Shown here: piece by piece, positions 55,938 to 64,000 of the stretch
Position numbering within the stretch: the first letter of the stretch is position 1
Layout: each line of letters opens with the position of its first letter
Assembly (NCBI GenBank): GCA_942492835.1
Contig: OW818645.1
Coordinates: 1,550,001 to 1,614,000 of the forward strand
Reading direction: 5' to 3'
Length of the DNA: 64,000 bases
From: GWB2-37-7 sp942492835
GTDB taxonomy: Bacteria; Bacillota; Clostridia; Lutisporales; Lutisporaceae
The notes under the pieces: generated by a model
Told to the model about the DNA's origin: nothing
Database searches by the model: none
What the model saw: the letters and a program-made list of their open reading frames with translations, nothing else
Position numbers and translations under genes: made by a program

Positions 55938-58900
55938 TTATATCTTATTTCCAGCAATATGCAAACTACTTATTTTTTCAATTATATCTGTAATTATCTT
56001 AATAAGCTCTTCAACCCTTTCATCTCCTATACGCAGAGTAAAATATGGTTGTTCACTTGCAGTAAACAATATTCTTCTTTTATAGTCTGCTGCAACCTCC
56101 ATTGCAGTTTGAGCTTTTATATATTTGTCCATCTTAAATTTGATAATGATACTGTTGCCCTTTTGTGTTATGTTGCTTATTCCACATTTCTGCGCCAGCT
56201 GCTTAATATATGCTATAGATAGAAGATTTCTTGTTACAGAAGGTATATCTCCAAATCTATCCTCTATTTCTTCTTCTATGTCATATAAATCCTTGTGGCT
56301 TTCTATAGATGCAATTTTCTTATATATCTCTATTTTCTGGTTTTCATCAGTAATATATGTCTCAGGTATATAAGCGTTTATCTTAAGTTCAATGCTGGTT
56401 TCAACCTGCTGTACAGCAGTTTCGCCTTTTAGTTCTCGCATGGTATCCTCTAGAAGCTTAATATACAAATCATATCCTATGGCTTCCATATGTCCATGTT
56501 GCTCTTTTCCCAGAATATTACCTGTGCCTCTGATTTCCAAGTCTCTCATAGCTATCTTGAACCCGGAGCCAAACTCTGTAAACTCTTTAATAGCTTGCAA
56601 ACGCTTCTCTGCAATCTCATTTAAAACCTTGTCCTTTTGATATGTGAAATATGCGTAAGCCAATCTATTTGAACGTCCTACTCTTCCTCTTAGCTGATAA
56701 AGCTGGGATAATCCCATTTTATCTGCATCTGTAATGATTATAGTATTTACATTTGGTATATCAAGTCCAGCTTCAATAATTGTGGTGCATACTAAGACAT
56801 CAGATTCCCCATTGTAGAAATCTAACATTGTATCCTCCAACAACTTTTCATCCATTTGACCATGAGCATATGTAACTCTTGCATCAGGTACTAATTCCTT
56901 AACTCGTGCGGCAATCTTACTAATGCTCTTAACCCTATTATAAAGGTAGTATACCTGACCTCCACGGGCAATTTCCTTTACTATGGCATCCCTGATTACA
57001 TCCTCATTGTGCTCCATTACATAGGTTTGTACTGGATATCGTTCCTCTGGTGGCTGCTCAATTACACTTATATCACGAATGCCTATCATAGACATATGAA
57101 GAGTTCGGGGTATTGGAGTTGCTGATAGCGTAAGCACATCAAGATTTGTTTTGAGACTTTTAATTTTCTCCTTGTGTGCAACACCAAATTTTTGCTCTTC
57201 ATCAATTACCAGTAGTCCCAAATCCTTAAACTTAATACTATCCTGTAATAACTTATGGGTGCCAATTACAATATCTATAGAACCGTTTTTTGTATCCTGT
57301 ATAGTCTTTTTTAGTTCTGCTGAGCTTTTGAATCGTGACAGCACATCTATCTTTACCGGAAAGCTTCCAAATCTTTGTATACAAGTATTATAGTGCTGCT
57401 GTGCTAATATTGTAGTAGGCGCAAGTATTGCTGCTTGTTTGCCTTCCATAACACATTTAAAAGCCGCTCTTAATGCTACCTCAGTCTTACCATATCCAAC
57501 ATCTCCACAAAGCAGTCTATCCATTGTTCTGCTTCGCTCCATATCCTGCTTTATTTCCTCTATACACCTCAACTGATCTTCTGTCTCTTCATATGGGAAC
57601 ATATCCTCAAATTCCTTTTGCCATCTTGTATCTACTGCAAATGCATGCCCAATCATTTGCTGTCTCTCTGCATATAGCTTAAGTAAGTCGATTGCCAAAG
57701 CTTGTATGTTTTTGTGAGCCTTAGCCTTGGTTTTTGACCACTCTGCACTGCTAAGCTTGTTTAGCTTAGGAAGCTTATCTTCTCCTCCGATGTACTTTTG
57801 TATCATATCAAGCTGATCTGTAGGTATAAATAGCTTATCATTTCCCCCATATTTTATATGGAGATAATCTCTTATAAGTCCATCTATAGTAAGCTTTTCT
57901 ACTCCAACATATTGCCCGATACCATGATTTTCATGTACTACGTAGTCTCCTACTTTTAAGTCAGTAAACACCTTAATCAGTCGGCCTTTTTTCTTCGGAG
58001 CCTCTCTCTTTTGAACTGCAAATACTTCTCTATCACTGATTACAGCATACTTTATGGAAGGGAACTCAAAGCCACTGTTTAAAGTACCCGGAATTACAAT
58101 TATGTGTCCTTCCTGAAGCTCAATATCCAGCTCATCCTTATACATAGCATTGACGTTCTGTTCTCGCAAACTATACACCAAACGCTTACCTCTGTCCGCT
58201 GTACCCGATAAAATAAGCACCTTATATCTTTTATCTTTCCATTGTGCAAGCTCCTCCATTAAAAGTTCCAGCTTACCATGGAAGGTATGCATAGATCTTG
58301 ATATAAAACTTATTATAGTGTCTGGTCTGAAATCCGGACTGCTTTTTAGCAATGTATTAAAGCTTATGCACTTATGTTCTTTGAGCTTTGACAGTAGCTG
58401 ATCATAGGTAAAATAAGTATTGTATTGCTCAGGCAATACTTCATCTATCTCCATCAGCTGCTTAAAATGCTCCTGAAATTCTAGATTGATGCTTTCATAT
58501 CTTTGTTTAACCCTATTTGGTTCATCTATAATAACTGTGAAATCTTTCAGATAGTCGAGTATGCTTTGAAAATCTATCTTAAAAAAGCTTATATATCTTT
58601 CTATTCCCTCAAAATAATAACCTTGGACGAGCTTATCAATGTCCTCCATAAGGTTCTCATGTAGCTTTTCTGCTTCCTTCTTTCTGCCAGAGGTGTTTAA
58701 AGATTTTAGCCTCTTATCCAGATGACTTTTTAGGCTTACTGCAGCTTCCTTTAGCTCTTCTTCCTTTAGAATAAGCTCTCTTGCTGCGTTTATCTCAACC
58801 TCATTTATTTTTTCAATGGAACGTTGAGTTAATACGTCAAATCGCCTTAAGGAGTCAACTTCATCACCAAAAAGCTCAATTCTTATAGGGTTTTCCTCGG

Positions 58901-59462
58901 TTAAAGGATAATAGTCTATTATTCCACCCCTAACTGAGAACTGCCCTTTTCCTTCCACCATATCCACCCGTTCATAACCTGCCATAGAAAAGAGCCTTAT
59001 GATCTCACCTGTATCGACCGTATCTCCAAGACTTATCTTTCTCTTTATCTCAGCAAATCGTTCCATTGGAATCATTTTCAGAATTAAGGCTTCAACTGAG
59101 GCACATACTACCTTTGTTTTGCTGCTCAATAGTTGATTTATTGTAGTAAGTCTTTGCTGGCTTACTTCATTGCTTTTTGCATCAATTCTATGAAATATGA
59201 TTTCACTAGCGTGAAGGAGTAAGGCAGAATCAGGAGTAAGAAAGCTTATGTCCTCATATAGCTTCCTAGCGACAATCTCGTTATGAGTAATTATCAGACA
59301 GTTTTTGTTCAGACTGCTGCTCAATGCTGCTGCTATCAGGGATTTCTGAGTTTCGGATATCCCATATGCTTCGATACTTTTTCCACTGCCCTTCATGCTA
59401 TCCATAAGTAACTTATACTCCGGCATGTTTTCTAAAGGTCTTATTATATTTTGAAAACTCAT
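55938..59462 (-). CDS. mfd: Transcription-repair coupling factor Mfd
   Basis: 1,174 residues, full length. It pushes stalled RNA polymerase off DNA and recruits UvrA. Domains in order: UvrB-like D1a-D2 (about 1-340), RNA polymerase-interacting domain beginning DLKVGDYVVHENHGIGQYVG near 499, the RecG-like motor with Walker A LLCGDVGYGKTEVALRAAFK near 648 and LLVIDEEQKFGV, the TRG region GGQVYYLYNRVKSI and QLYQLRGRVGRS, and the C-terminal D7 domain. RBS AGGTGAAGG precedes ATG. It lies between pth and the prsA-like gene. Confidence 0.96.
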   Translation of the reverse strand: MSFQNIIRPLENMPEYKLLMDSMKGSGKSIEAYGISETQKSLIAAALSSSLNKNCLIITHNEIVARKLYEDISFLTPDSALLLHASEIIFHRIDAKSNEVSQQRLTTINQLLSSKTKVVCASVEALILKMIPMERFAEIKRKISLGDTVDTGEIIRLFSMAGYERVDMVEGKGQFSVRGGIIDYYPLTEENPIRIELFGDEVDSLRRFDVLTQRSIEKINEVEINAARELILKEEELKEAAVSLKSHLDKRLKSLNTSGRKKEAEKLHENLMEDIDKLVQGYYFEGIERYISFFKIDFQSILDYLKDFTVIIDEPNRVKQRYESINLEFQEHFKQLMEIDEVLPEQYNTYFTYDQLLSKLKEHKCISFNTLLKSSPDFRPDTIISFISRSMHTFHGKLELLMEELAQWKDKRYKVLILSGTADRGKRLVYSLREQNVNAMYKDELDIELQEGHIIVIPGTLNSGFEFPSIKYAVISDREVFAVQKREAPKKKGRLIKVFTDLKVGDYVVHENHGIGQYVGVEKLTIDGLIRDYLHIKYGGNDKLFIPTDQLDMIQKYIGGEDKLPKLNKLSSAEWSKTKAKAHKNIQALAIDLLKLYAERQQMIGHAFAVDTRWQKEFEDMFPYEETEDQLRCIEEIKQDMERSRTMDRLLCGDVGYGKTEVALRAAFKCVMEGKQAAILAPTTILAQQHYNTCIQRFGSFPVKIDVLSRFKSSAELKKTIQDTKNGSIDIVIGTHKLLQDSIKFKDLGLLVIDEEQKFGVAHKEKIKSLKTNLDVLTLSATPIPRTLHMSMIGIRDISVIEQPPEERYPVQTYVMEHNEDVIRDAIVKEIARGGQVYYLYNRVKSISKIAARVKELVPDARVTYAHGQMDEKLLEDTMLDFYNGESDVLVCTTIIEAGLDIPNVNTIIITDADKMGLSQLYQLRGRVGRSNRLAYAYFTYQKDKVLNEIAEKRLQAIKEFTEFGSGFKIAMRDLEIRGTGNILGKEQHGHMEAIGYDLYIKLLEDTMRELKGETAVQQVETSIELKINAYIPETYITDENQKIEIYKKIASIESHKDLYDIEEEIEDRFGDIPSVTRNLLSIAYIKQLAQKCGISNITQKGNSIIIKFKMDKYIKAQTAMEVAADYKRRILFTASEQPYFTLRIGDERVEELIKIITDIIEKISSLHIAGNKI

Positions 59463-59483
59463 TCCTTCACCTACTAATACAGC

Positions 59484-59554
59484 AAAGCTTATGTTTACTG
59501 TATTACTTCCTTATTTTTCACAGAAACTTAGGTTTACTGTGTTACTACCTTGTT
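59484..59554. repeat. Imperfect direct repeat upstream of mfd
   Basis: Two copies of a 32-base unit (59486-59517 and 59525-59556 region; core AAGCTTATGTTTACTGTATT and AAACTTAGGTTTACTGTGTT) match at about 26 of 32 positions, 39 bases apart. The first also forms part of a hairpin (TAATACAG 59475-59482 with CTGTATTA 59498-59505). Confidence 0.4.
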
Positions 59555-59655
59555 CATATTGCATAACAACATAGAGGTCGAATAATAAATATCCCACCTC
59601 ATAAGCTCAAAAGCTTGTATAATTTAGTTGAAATTTCTAGTCAGTCATCTAAACA

Positions 59656-60216
59656 TTATCTATTATATTTATTCATAGCAGAACTTATACCACTTCTTGT
59701 AATTTCCTCCACAGTAAGAGTTGCCTTCTTGATAGCCTCCTCTATTAGTGGTAACTCATCCTTGCTAAATTTCGTCATGACGTAAGCAGCTAAATCCATA
59801 TATTCTGGCTGCTTACCAACACCTATTCTTATTCTTGGGAAATCCTGTTTGTTTAACAAATATATAATTGATCGCATTCCATTATGAGTTCCTGAACTAC
59901 CACTAGGACGGATACGCACCTTTCCTACAGGTAAATCAATATCATCATAAATCACAATAAGGTTTTCTAAGGGCAGCTTATAGAAGTTTACAATATCCAT
60001 GACGCATTCACCGCTTGCATTCATGTATGTTTGCGGTTTAACCAGCACAAGCTTCTCGCCTGATATGATTCCTTCACCTATTTCTCCTTTATGCTTTACC
60101 TTATTAAACTTAATATCATGCTGTTTTGCAAAATAATCAATTGCAGCAAAACCTATATTATGCTTAGTCTCTGCAAACTGACTCCCTTTATTTCCAAGCC
60201 CCACAACTACATACAT
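59656..60216 (-). CDS. pth: Peptidyl-tRNA hydrolase
   Basis: 186 residues from the ATG at 60216 (GGAGAG 7 bases upstream), beginning MYVVVGLGNKGSQFAETKHN as the family does; the longer frame (60279) is upstream sequence containing a hairpin. It frees tRNA from prematurely released peptidyl-tRNA. The catalytic histidine is H20 in ETKHNIGF; FVKPQTYMNASG-type motif (VLVKPQTYMNASGECV) and IYDDIDLPVGKVRIRPSGSS are intact. Also known as spoVC in Bacillus. Confidence 0.94.
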   Translation of the reverse strand: MYVVVGLGNKGSQFAETKHNIGFAAIDYFAKQHDIKFNKVKHKGEIGEGIISGEKLVLVKPQTYMNASGECVMDIVNFYKLPLENLIVIYDDIDLPVGKVRIRPSGSSGTHNGMRSIIYLLNKQDFPRIRIGVGKQPEYMDLAAYVMTKFSKDELPLIEEAIKKATLTVEEITRSGISSAMNKYNR

Positions 60217-60255
60217 TCTTATCTCTCCAAATAATTTTATATTATAATACATTAA

Positions 60256-60277
60256 GCCGGGGATAAAGTTCCCCGGC
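60256..60277 (-). terminator. GC-rich hairpin between prs and pth
   Basis: GCCGGGG and CCCCGGC (60256-60262 and 60271-60277), a perfect 7-bp stem, the strongest short GC stem in the window outside rRNA. Only TTAATG follows, so it may attenuate rather than end transcription. Confidence 0.5.
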
Positions 60278-60327
60278 AAATTGTATATATTGTGCTTATT
60301 TAGTATTATGTTCAGCTTAACAACTTC

Positions 60328-61275
60328 TTAATCAAATAACTTGCTAAGTGATAGACCTTCATAAATTCTCTTTATTGCTTCTGCAAGTAACGTAGCAACA
60401 GAAAGTACCTTGATTTTGTCCGTTAATTTGTCTTCAGATATTGGAATAGTGTTAGTTACAACTAATTCCTTGATGGCTGGATCTGCAATTCTTTCAAATG
60501 CTGGGCCAGATAATACCGCATGAGTGCAGGCTACATATACATCCTTTGCTCCCATGCTCTTTAGAGTCTTAGCTGCATTTACTACAGAACCTGCTGTATC
60601 AATCATATCATCAATTATTATACAGTTTTTGCCCTTTATATCACCTATTATATTCATAACCTCTGATACATTTGGCTTTGGTCTTCTTTTATCAATTATT
60701 GCTATAGGTGCATCAAGCTTAGCTGCAATATGTCTTGCTCTTGTCACTCCCCCAACATCTGGAGATACCACAACTATATCGTCTAATTTCTTGTTTCTGA
60801 AGTAGTTTACAATTAATGGTGCCGCATATAAATGGTCTACAGGTATATCGAAGAAGCCTTGAATCTGCGCTGCATGTAAATCCATTGTTATTACTCTGTC
60901 AGCACCTGCTGCAGTTATTAAATTGGCAACCAGCTTAGCAGAGATTGGATCTCTTGATTTTGCTTTTCTGTCCTGTCGTGCATAACCATAGAAAGGTATT
61001 ACTGCATTAATTCTTCCTGCTGAAGCTCTCTTTAGAGCATCAATCATTATTAACAGTTCCATAAGATTATCATTTACAGGAGAACAGGTGGACTGAATTA
61101 CAAATACATCAGCACCTCTTATAGATTCATAAATACTAACTCCAATTTCTCCATTACTAAAAGTACTTATTTGAGCATCCCCAACAGATAAGCCTAAGTT
61201 GAAGGCAATATCCTTAGCCAAGTCTTTATTGGCATTACAGCAGAGGATTTTAATACTCTTACCATGTACATCCAT
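60328..61275 (-). CDS. prs: Ribose-phosphate pyrophosphokinase
   Basis: 315 residues, standard length. It makes PRPP from ribose 5-phosphate and ATP. The ATP/PRPP signatures are YGYARQDRKAKSRDPISAKL near 96-115 and the C-terminal CIIIDDMIDTAGSVVNAAKT near 215-234, with VVSPDVGGVTRARHIAAK between. RBS GGGAGG precedes ATG. It follows glmU by 21 bases, as in Bacillus. Confidence 0.96.
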   Translation of the reverse strand: MDVHGKSIKILCCNANKDLAKDIAFNLGLSVGDAQISTFSNGEIGVSIYESIRGADVFVIQSTCSPVNDNLMELLIMIDALKRASAGRINAVIPFYGYARQDRKAKSRDPISAKLVANLITAAGADRVITMDLHAAQIQGFFDIPVDHLYAAPLIVNYFRNKKLDDIVVVSPDVGGVTRARHIAAKLDAPIAIIDKRRPKPNVSEVMNIIGDIKGKNCIIIDDMIDTAGSVVNAAKTLKSMGAKDVYVACTHAVLSGPAFERIADPAIKELVVTNTIPISEDKLTDKIKVLSVATLLAEAIKRIYEGLSLSKLFD

Positions 61276-61296
61276 TTAACAGAAACCTCCCAAAAT

Positions 61297-62679
61297 TTAT
61301 TCTTTTGATATATTATTATTTAATTTTTTAATCCAGTCCACTTTGTTCTCTTGTCTTACTCTACCTATAGCTAAGCTACTCTCTGGAACACTTTCTGTAA
61401 CAGTTGTACCTGCCGCTATGTATGAATCCTTTTTAACAGTCACAGGAGCCACAAGATTTACATTACAGCCAACAAAGCAATTATCCTCTACAGTTGATCT
61501 ATACTTTTTCTTGCCATCGTAGTTTACAAATACAACTCCACAGCCTAGGTTTACATTACTTCCTACATCACCATCGCCTACATATGTCAGATGAGATGCC
61601 TTTGAATAATCTCCAAAGCTTGAGTTTTTCATCTCTACAAAGTCTCCTATTTTAGCATGTTTACCTATTACATTACCCGGGCGCAAGTATGCAAAGGGTC
61701 CTACTGTAGTACCCTCTCCAATTTTGCTTTCTATTATAACAGAATTTTGAGCGTTTATCCCTTTATCCAATATACTGTCTCTTATCCTAGTATTTGGACC
61801 TATTAAACAATCCTCATCAATAACTGTATTGCCTTCTAGCATACAACCAGGATATATAGTAACATCTCTTTCAATTTTTACAGTCTTATCTATATAAGTA
61901 TCATTGGGATCTATTATCGTAACACCTGCAAGCATATGCGATTTTAGTATTCTCTTCTTCATTATCTCAGTAGCTTCTGCAAGCTGTAGCTTATTATTTA
62001 CGCCCATTATCTCAGTAGGATCATTTGTCTTAAAAGCAGCAATTTTATAGCCTTCTGCTCTGATTATGTGTAAACAATCTGTAAGATAATATTCTTTTTG
62101 AGCATTATCATTTGTTAGCTTTTTTAAGGCTTTCTTTAGCTCAGGTCCATCAAAGAAATACATACCTGAGTTTATTTCATTTATAGTCTTTACTTCTTGA
62201 TTTGCATCTTTGTCTTCAACAATGGCTTCAATAAGGTCATCTCTGTTCCTTACTATTCTTCCATAGCCTGATGGATTGTCTAAATCAGCTGTGAGTACAG
62301 TGACTCCATAACCACCTTGCTTATGAAACTGATACATTTCCTTTAGCTTTTCTGATGATACCAATGGAGTATCTCCATAAAGCACTAATATATCTCCATC
62401 ATTTATATAATCATCTGCTTGCATAACCGCATGACCGGTTCCCTGCTGCACTTCCTGCATAACAAATTTTACATCTGAAATAGTCTGTTTTAACTTATCT
62501 GCTCCATGTCCAATAACAACTATAGGTTCCTCACAGCCTATTTCCTTTGCACTATTTATAACATGCTCTACCATTGCAAGTCCACATAGCTTATGTAAAA
62601 CCTTAGGTAGCTTTGAATACATTCTTTTTCCTTCACCAGCAGCTAATATAACTGCTGTTATATTGTATACATTATTCAA
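61297..62679 (-). CDS. glmU: Bifunctional GlmU (UDP-GlcNAc pyrophosphorylase / acetyltransferase)
   Basis: 460 residues. The N-terminal half is the uridylyltransferase: VILAAGEGKRMYSKLPKVLH near 10-29 and VLYGDTPLVSSEKL near 98. The C-terminal half (about 250-450) is a left-handed beta helix of hexapeptide repeats (GEGTTVGPFAYLRPGNVIG, VGDGDVGSNVNLGCGVVFVN) that acetylates GlcN-1-P. It makes UDP-GlcNAc for peptidoglycan. The start is TTG at 62679 with GAGGTGAT 4 bases upstream. First gene of glmU-prs. Confidence 0.96.
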   Translation of the reverse strand: MNNVYNITAVILAAGEGKRMYSKLPKVLHKLCGLAMVEHVINSAKEIGCEEPIVVIGHGADKLKQTISDVKFVMQEVQQGTGHAVMQADDYINDGDILVLYGDTPLVSSEKLKEMYQFHKQGGYGVTVLTADLDNPSGYGRIVRNRDDLIEAIVEDKDANQEVKTINEINSGMYFFDGPELKKALKKLTNDNAQKEYYLTDCLHIIRAEGYKIAAFKTNDPTEIMGVNNKLQLAEATEIMKKRILKSHMLAGVTIIDPNDTYIDKTVKIERDVTIYPGCMLEGNTVIDEDCLIGPNTRIRDSILDKGINAQNSVIIESKIGEGTTVGPFAYLRPGNVIGKHAKIGDFVEMKNSSFGDYSKASHLTYVGDGDVGSNVNLGCGVVFVNYDGKKKYRSTVEDNCFVGCNVNLVAPVTVKKDSYIAAGTTVTESVPESSLAIGRVRQENKVDWIKKLNNNISKE

Positions 62680-62808
62680 TTTATCACCTCTATTATATAT
62701 TTTTTTGATATATATGTATATATTCTAAGTAATTAATCTTTAAATCATTTATATTTTAATACATATGTCAGCTTAGGGCAAATTAAACTTTTTTCCTTTG
62801 AATAAAAA

Positions 62809-62850
62809 AAGTTTAATAATAGACTATATTATATGTCTATTATTAAACTT
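62809..62850 (-). terminator. Terminator of nadC
   Basis: A perfect 16-bp stem (62809-62824 with 62835-62850) followed by TTTTTATTC on the minus strand, 3 bases past the nadC stop. One of the strongest terminators in the window. Confidence 0.93.
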
Positions 62851-62852
62851 AT

Positions 62853-63695
62853 CTATACAAATTTTAAGCTAATGTCCATTGCTATTACCGAATGAGTAAG
62901 GGCTCCAACTGATATTATGTCCACTCCTGTTTGTGCTATAGCATTAACACTTCTTTCACCCTCAAGCTCCACATTGCCTGATGCTTCCAGTAAAGCTTTT
63001 CCTTTTGCTCGCTTTGTAGCTTCCCTCATCATATCTAAAGACATATTGTCCAACATTATAATATCAGCCTCTGCCTTTAGAGCTTCCTCAAGTTGTTCAA
63101 GGGATTCCACCTCTACCTCAATTTTAAGAGCATGTGAGAGTTTACTTTTTGCTGCTAGTACTGCCTGAGTAATCCCACCAGCAGCTTTTATATGGTTATC
63201 CTTTATCAATACTAAATCAGAAAGATTATATCTATGATTGTGACAGCCCCCCATAAATACAGAGTATTTATCCAGTATTCTTAGACCTGGCATTGTTTTC
63301 CTTGTATCTACAACCTTTGCTGAGGTACCCTTTACAGCTTCTGCATACTTGCTTGCAGCAGTAGCGATACCTGACATTCTCTGTAAAAGATTTAAGGATA
63401 CACGTTCTCCCTTAAGTATGTTGCTTGCAGATCCGCTGATATTGGCTATTATATCACCTTTTTTAACTCTGTTACCATCCTCAATCAATATTTCAAAATT
63501 AATAGAGTCGTCAAGAATTTGAAAAACCCTTTTACAAACCTCTATGCCACATACTAAACCTTGCTGTTTCGCAATAAACTTGCCAGCAATTTTAGTTGAT
63601 GAAGGTATGGTTGAATCTGTAGTAACATCTCCCCAGCCTAGATCCTCTTCTAAGGCATTTTTAATTATCTTGTCTACTGTAAACATTTCTAACAT
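62853..63695 (-). CDS. nadC: Nicotinate-nucleotide diphosphorylase (quinolinate phosphoribosyltransferase)
   Basis: 280 residues from the ATG at 63695 (GGAGG 10 bases upstream); a TTG three codons earlier is too close to it. It converts quinolinate and PRPP to nicotinate mononucleotide, the last de novo NAD step before amidation. Signatures: EEDLGWGDVTTDSTIP near 16-31, ERVSLNLLQRMSGIATAASK near 100, VDTRKTMPGLRILDKYSVFMGG near 128 (split), and HNHRYNLSDLVLIKDNHIK near 152. It follows nadB by 21 bases. Confidence 0.94.
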   Translation of the reverse strand: MLEMFTVDKIIKNALEEDLGWGDVTTDSTIPSSTKIAGKFIAKQQGLVCGIEVCKRVFQILDDSINFEILIEDGNRVKKGDIIANISGSASNILKGERVSLNLLQRMSGIATAASKYAEAVKGTSAKVVDTRKTMPGLRILDKYSVFMGGCHNHRYNLSDLVLIKDNHIKAAGGITQAVLAAKSKLSHALKIEVEVESLEQLEEALKAEADIIMLDNMSLDMMREATKRAKGKALLEASGNVELEGERSVNAIAQTGVDIISVGALTHSVIAMDISLKFV

Positions 63696-63716
63696 AGCAA
63701 TCAAGCCTCCAGTTCC

Positions 63717-64000
63717 TTAGTCAAGCCTATAATGACTTCCTACACTTACTTTTCTTCTTATAGCTCCCTTAAGTATCAAAGATGCGATATATGCAATATT
63801 TATAGTCTCCATATCATCATTGCTATCTAAGCTACTATTTTCCATCTGTGTAATATATTCATTCACTTTATTAAGAGCCATGTTCATATCTTTTTCATTT
63901 CTCTCTATTCCTGCATATTCATTCATTAAGCTTTTTATGCTAATTTTGATGTTTGAAGTATCTATCTCAACATTGGAATGACTATTACATTGCAGTATCG
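63717..64000 (-). CDS. nadB: L-aspartate oxidase, C-terminal end (5' part outside window)
   Basis: The frame is open from 63998 down to the stop at 63717, about 93 residues. The visible part is the helical C-terminal domain and ends GAIRRKVSVGSHYRLD, matching the R-x-E-S-x-G-x-HYR-x-D pattern of NadB and succinate dehydrogenase flavoproteins, with R-x-V in place of R-x-E. It oxidises aspartate to iminoaspartate for quinolinate synthesis; context next to nadC supports the call. FAD domains lie beyond the right edge. Confidence 0.85.
   Translation of the reverse strand, partial: ILQCNSHSNVEIDTSNIKISIKSLMNEYAGIERNEKDMNMALNKVNEYITQMENSSLDSNDDMETINIAYIASLILKGAIRRKVSVGSHYRLD

Overview
The window is a low-GC, near-origin chromosomal segment of an anaerobic, spore-forming Clostridia-type Firmicute. 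It carries sporulation genes (spoIIE, spoVT, a spoVB-type flippase, yabP, yabQ), a B12-dependent class II ribonucleotide reductase and a sodium-pumping methylmalonyl-CoA decarboxylase module. I cannot name the genus from sequence alone. Almost every gene is on the minus strand. Read from high to low coordinates, the order follows the Bacillus subtilis glmU-prs-pth-mfd-spoVT-yabM-yabN-(hup)-yabO-yabP-yabQ-divIC-yabR-spoIIE-yabS-yabT-tilS-hpt-ftsH-coaX-dusB-lysS-rrn region.

Layout. 1-6090: the end of a DUF4179/DUF5643-type envelope or anti-sigma-like protein, an FMN-dependent alpha-hydroxy-acid oxidoreductase, nrdJ with a strong promoter overlapped by an NrdR-like box, and a secreted or anchored DUF4015 glycosidase-like protein. 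6181-11775: one complete rRNA operon (16S-23S-5S-tRNA-Asn) with tandem sigma-A promoters, a terminator, and long complementary stems around both 16S and 23S. 12164-17967: TrhA/hemolysin III, a DUF1836 regulator, signal peptidase I, a PhzF-like protein, a lipoprotein, a nucleotidyltransferase-fold protein and adenine deaminase.

18144-22520: a 4.35-kb integrated element at the 3' end of lysS. It is bounded by a 21-bp perfect (31-bp imperfect) repeat of the lysS end. It carries arrays of GTCGCA at 11-bp spacing near both ends, an XRE regulator, a decayed small ORF and a two-gene restriction-modification system of BcgI (type IIB) architecture: a nuclease-methylase fusion plus a two-TRD specificity subunit. 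I see no integrase. The original lysS terminator is stranded on the far side of the element. This is the most unusual part of the window.

22494-30247: lysS, greA, a frameshifted unknown gene, a conserved unknown pair (HTH protein plus a protein often labelled quinate 5-dehydrogenase), dusB, coaX and birA. 30379-37524: one operon for succinyl-CoA to propionyl-CoA conversion (both mutase subunits, MeaB chaperone, epimerase, Na+-translocating decarboxylase alpha/delta/gamma/beta), next to the biotin ligase gene birA. The mutase and NrdJ both need adenosylcobalamin.

37890-46204: ftsH, hpt and tilS from a consensus promoter, then spoIIE-yabS-yabT from a promoter with the 21-bp spacer expected of Spo0A-activated promoters. 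46495-46931: three tRNA genes (Met, initiator Met, Leu). 47060-64000: ppx, S1-domain protein, divIC, yabQ, yabP, rqcP, hup, mazG, spoVB-like, spoVT, prsA-like foldase, mfd, pth, prs, glmU, nadC and the end of nadB. Many start codons were moved from the longest ORF to the one with a properly spaced Shine-Dalgarno; these cases are noted.
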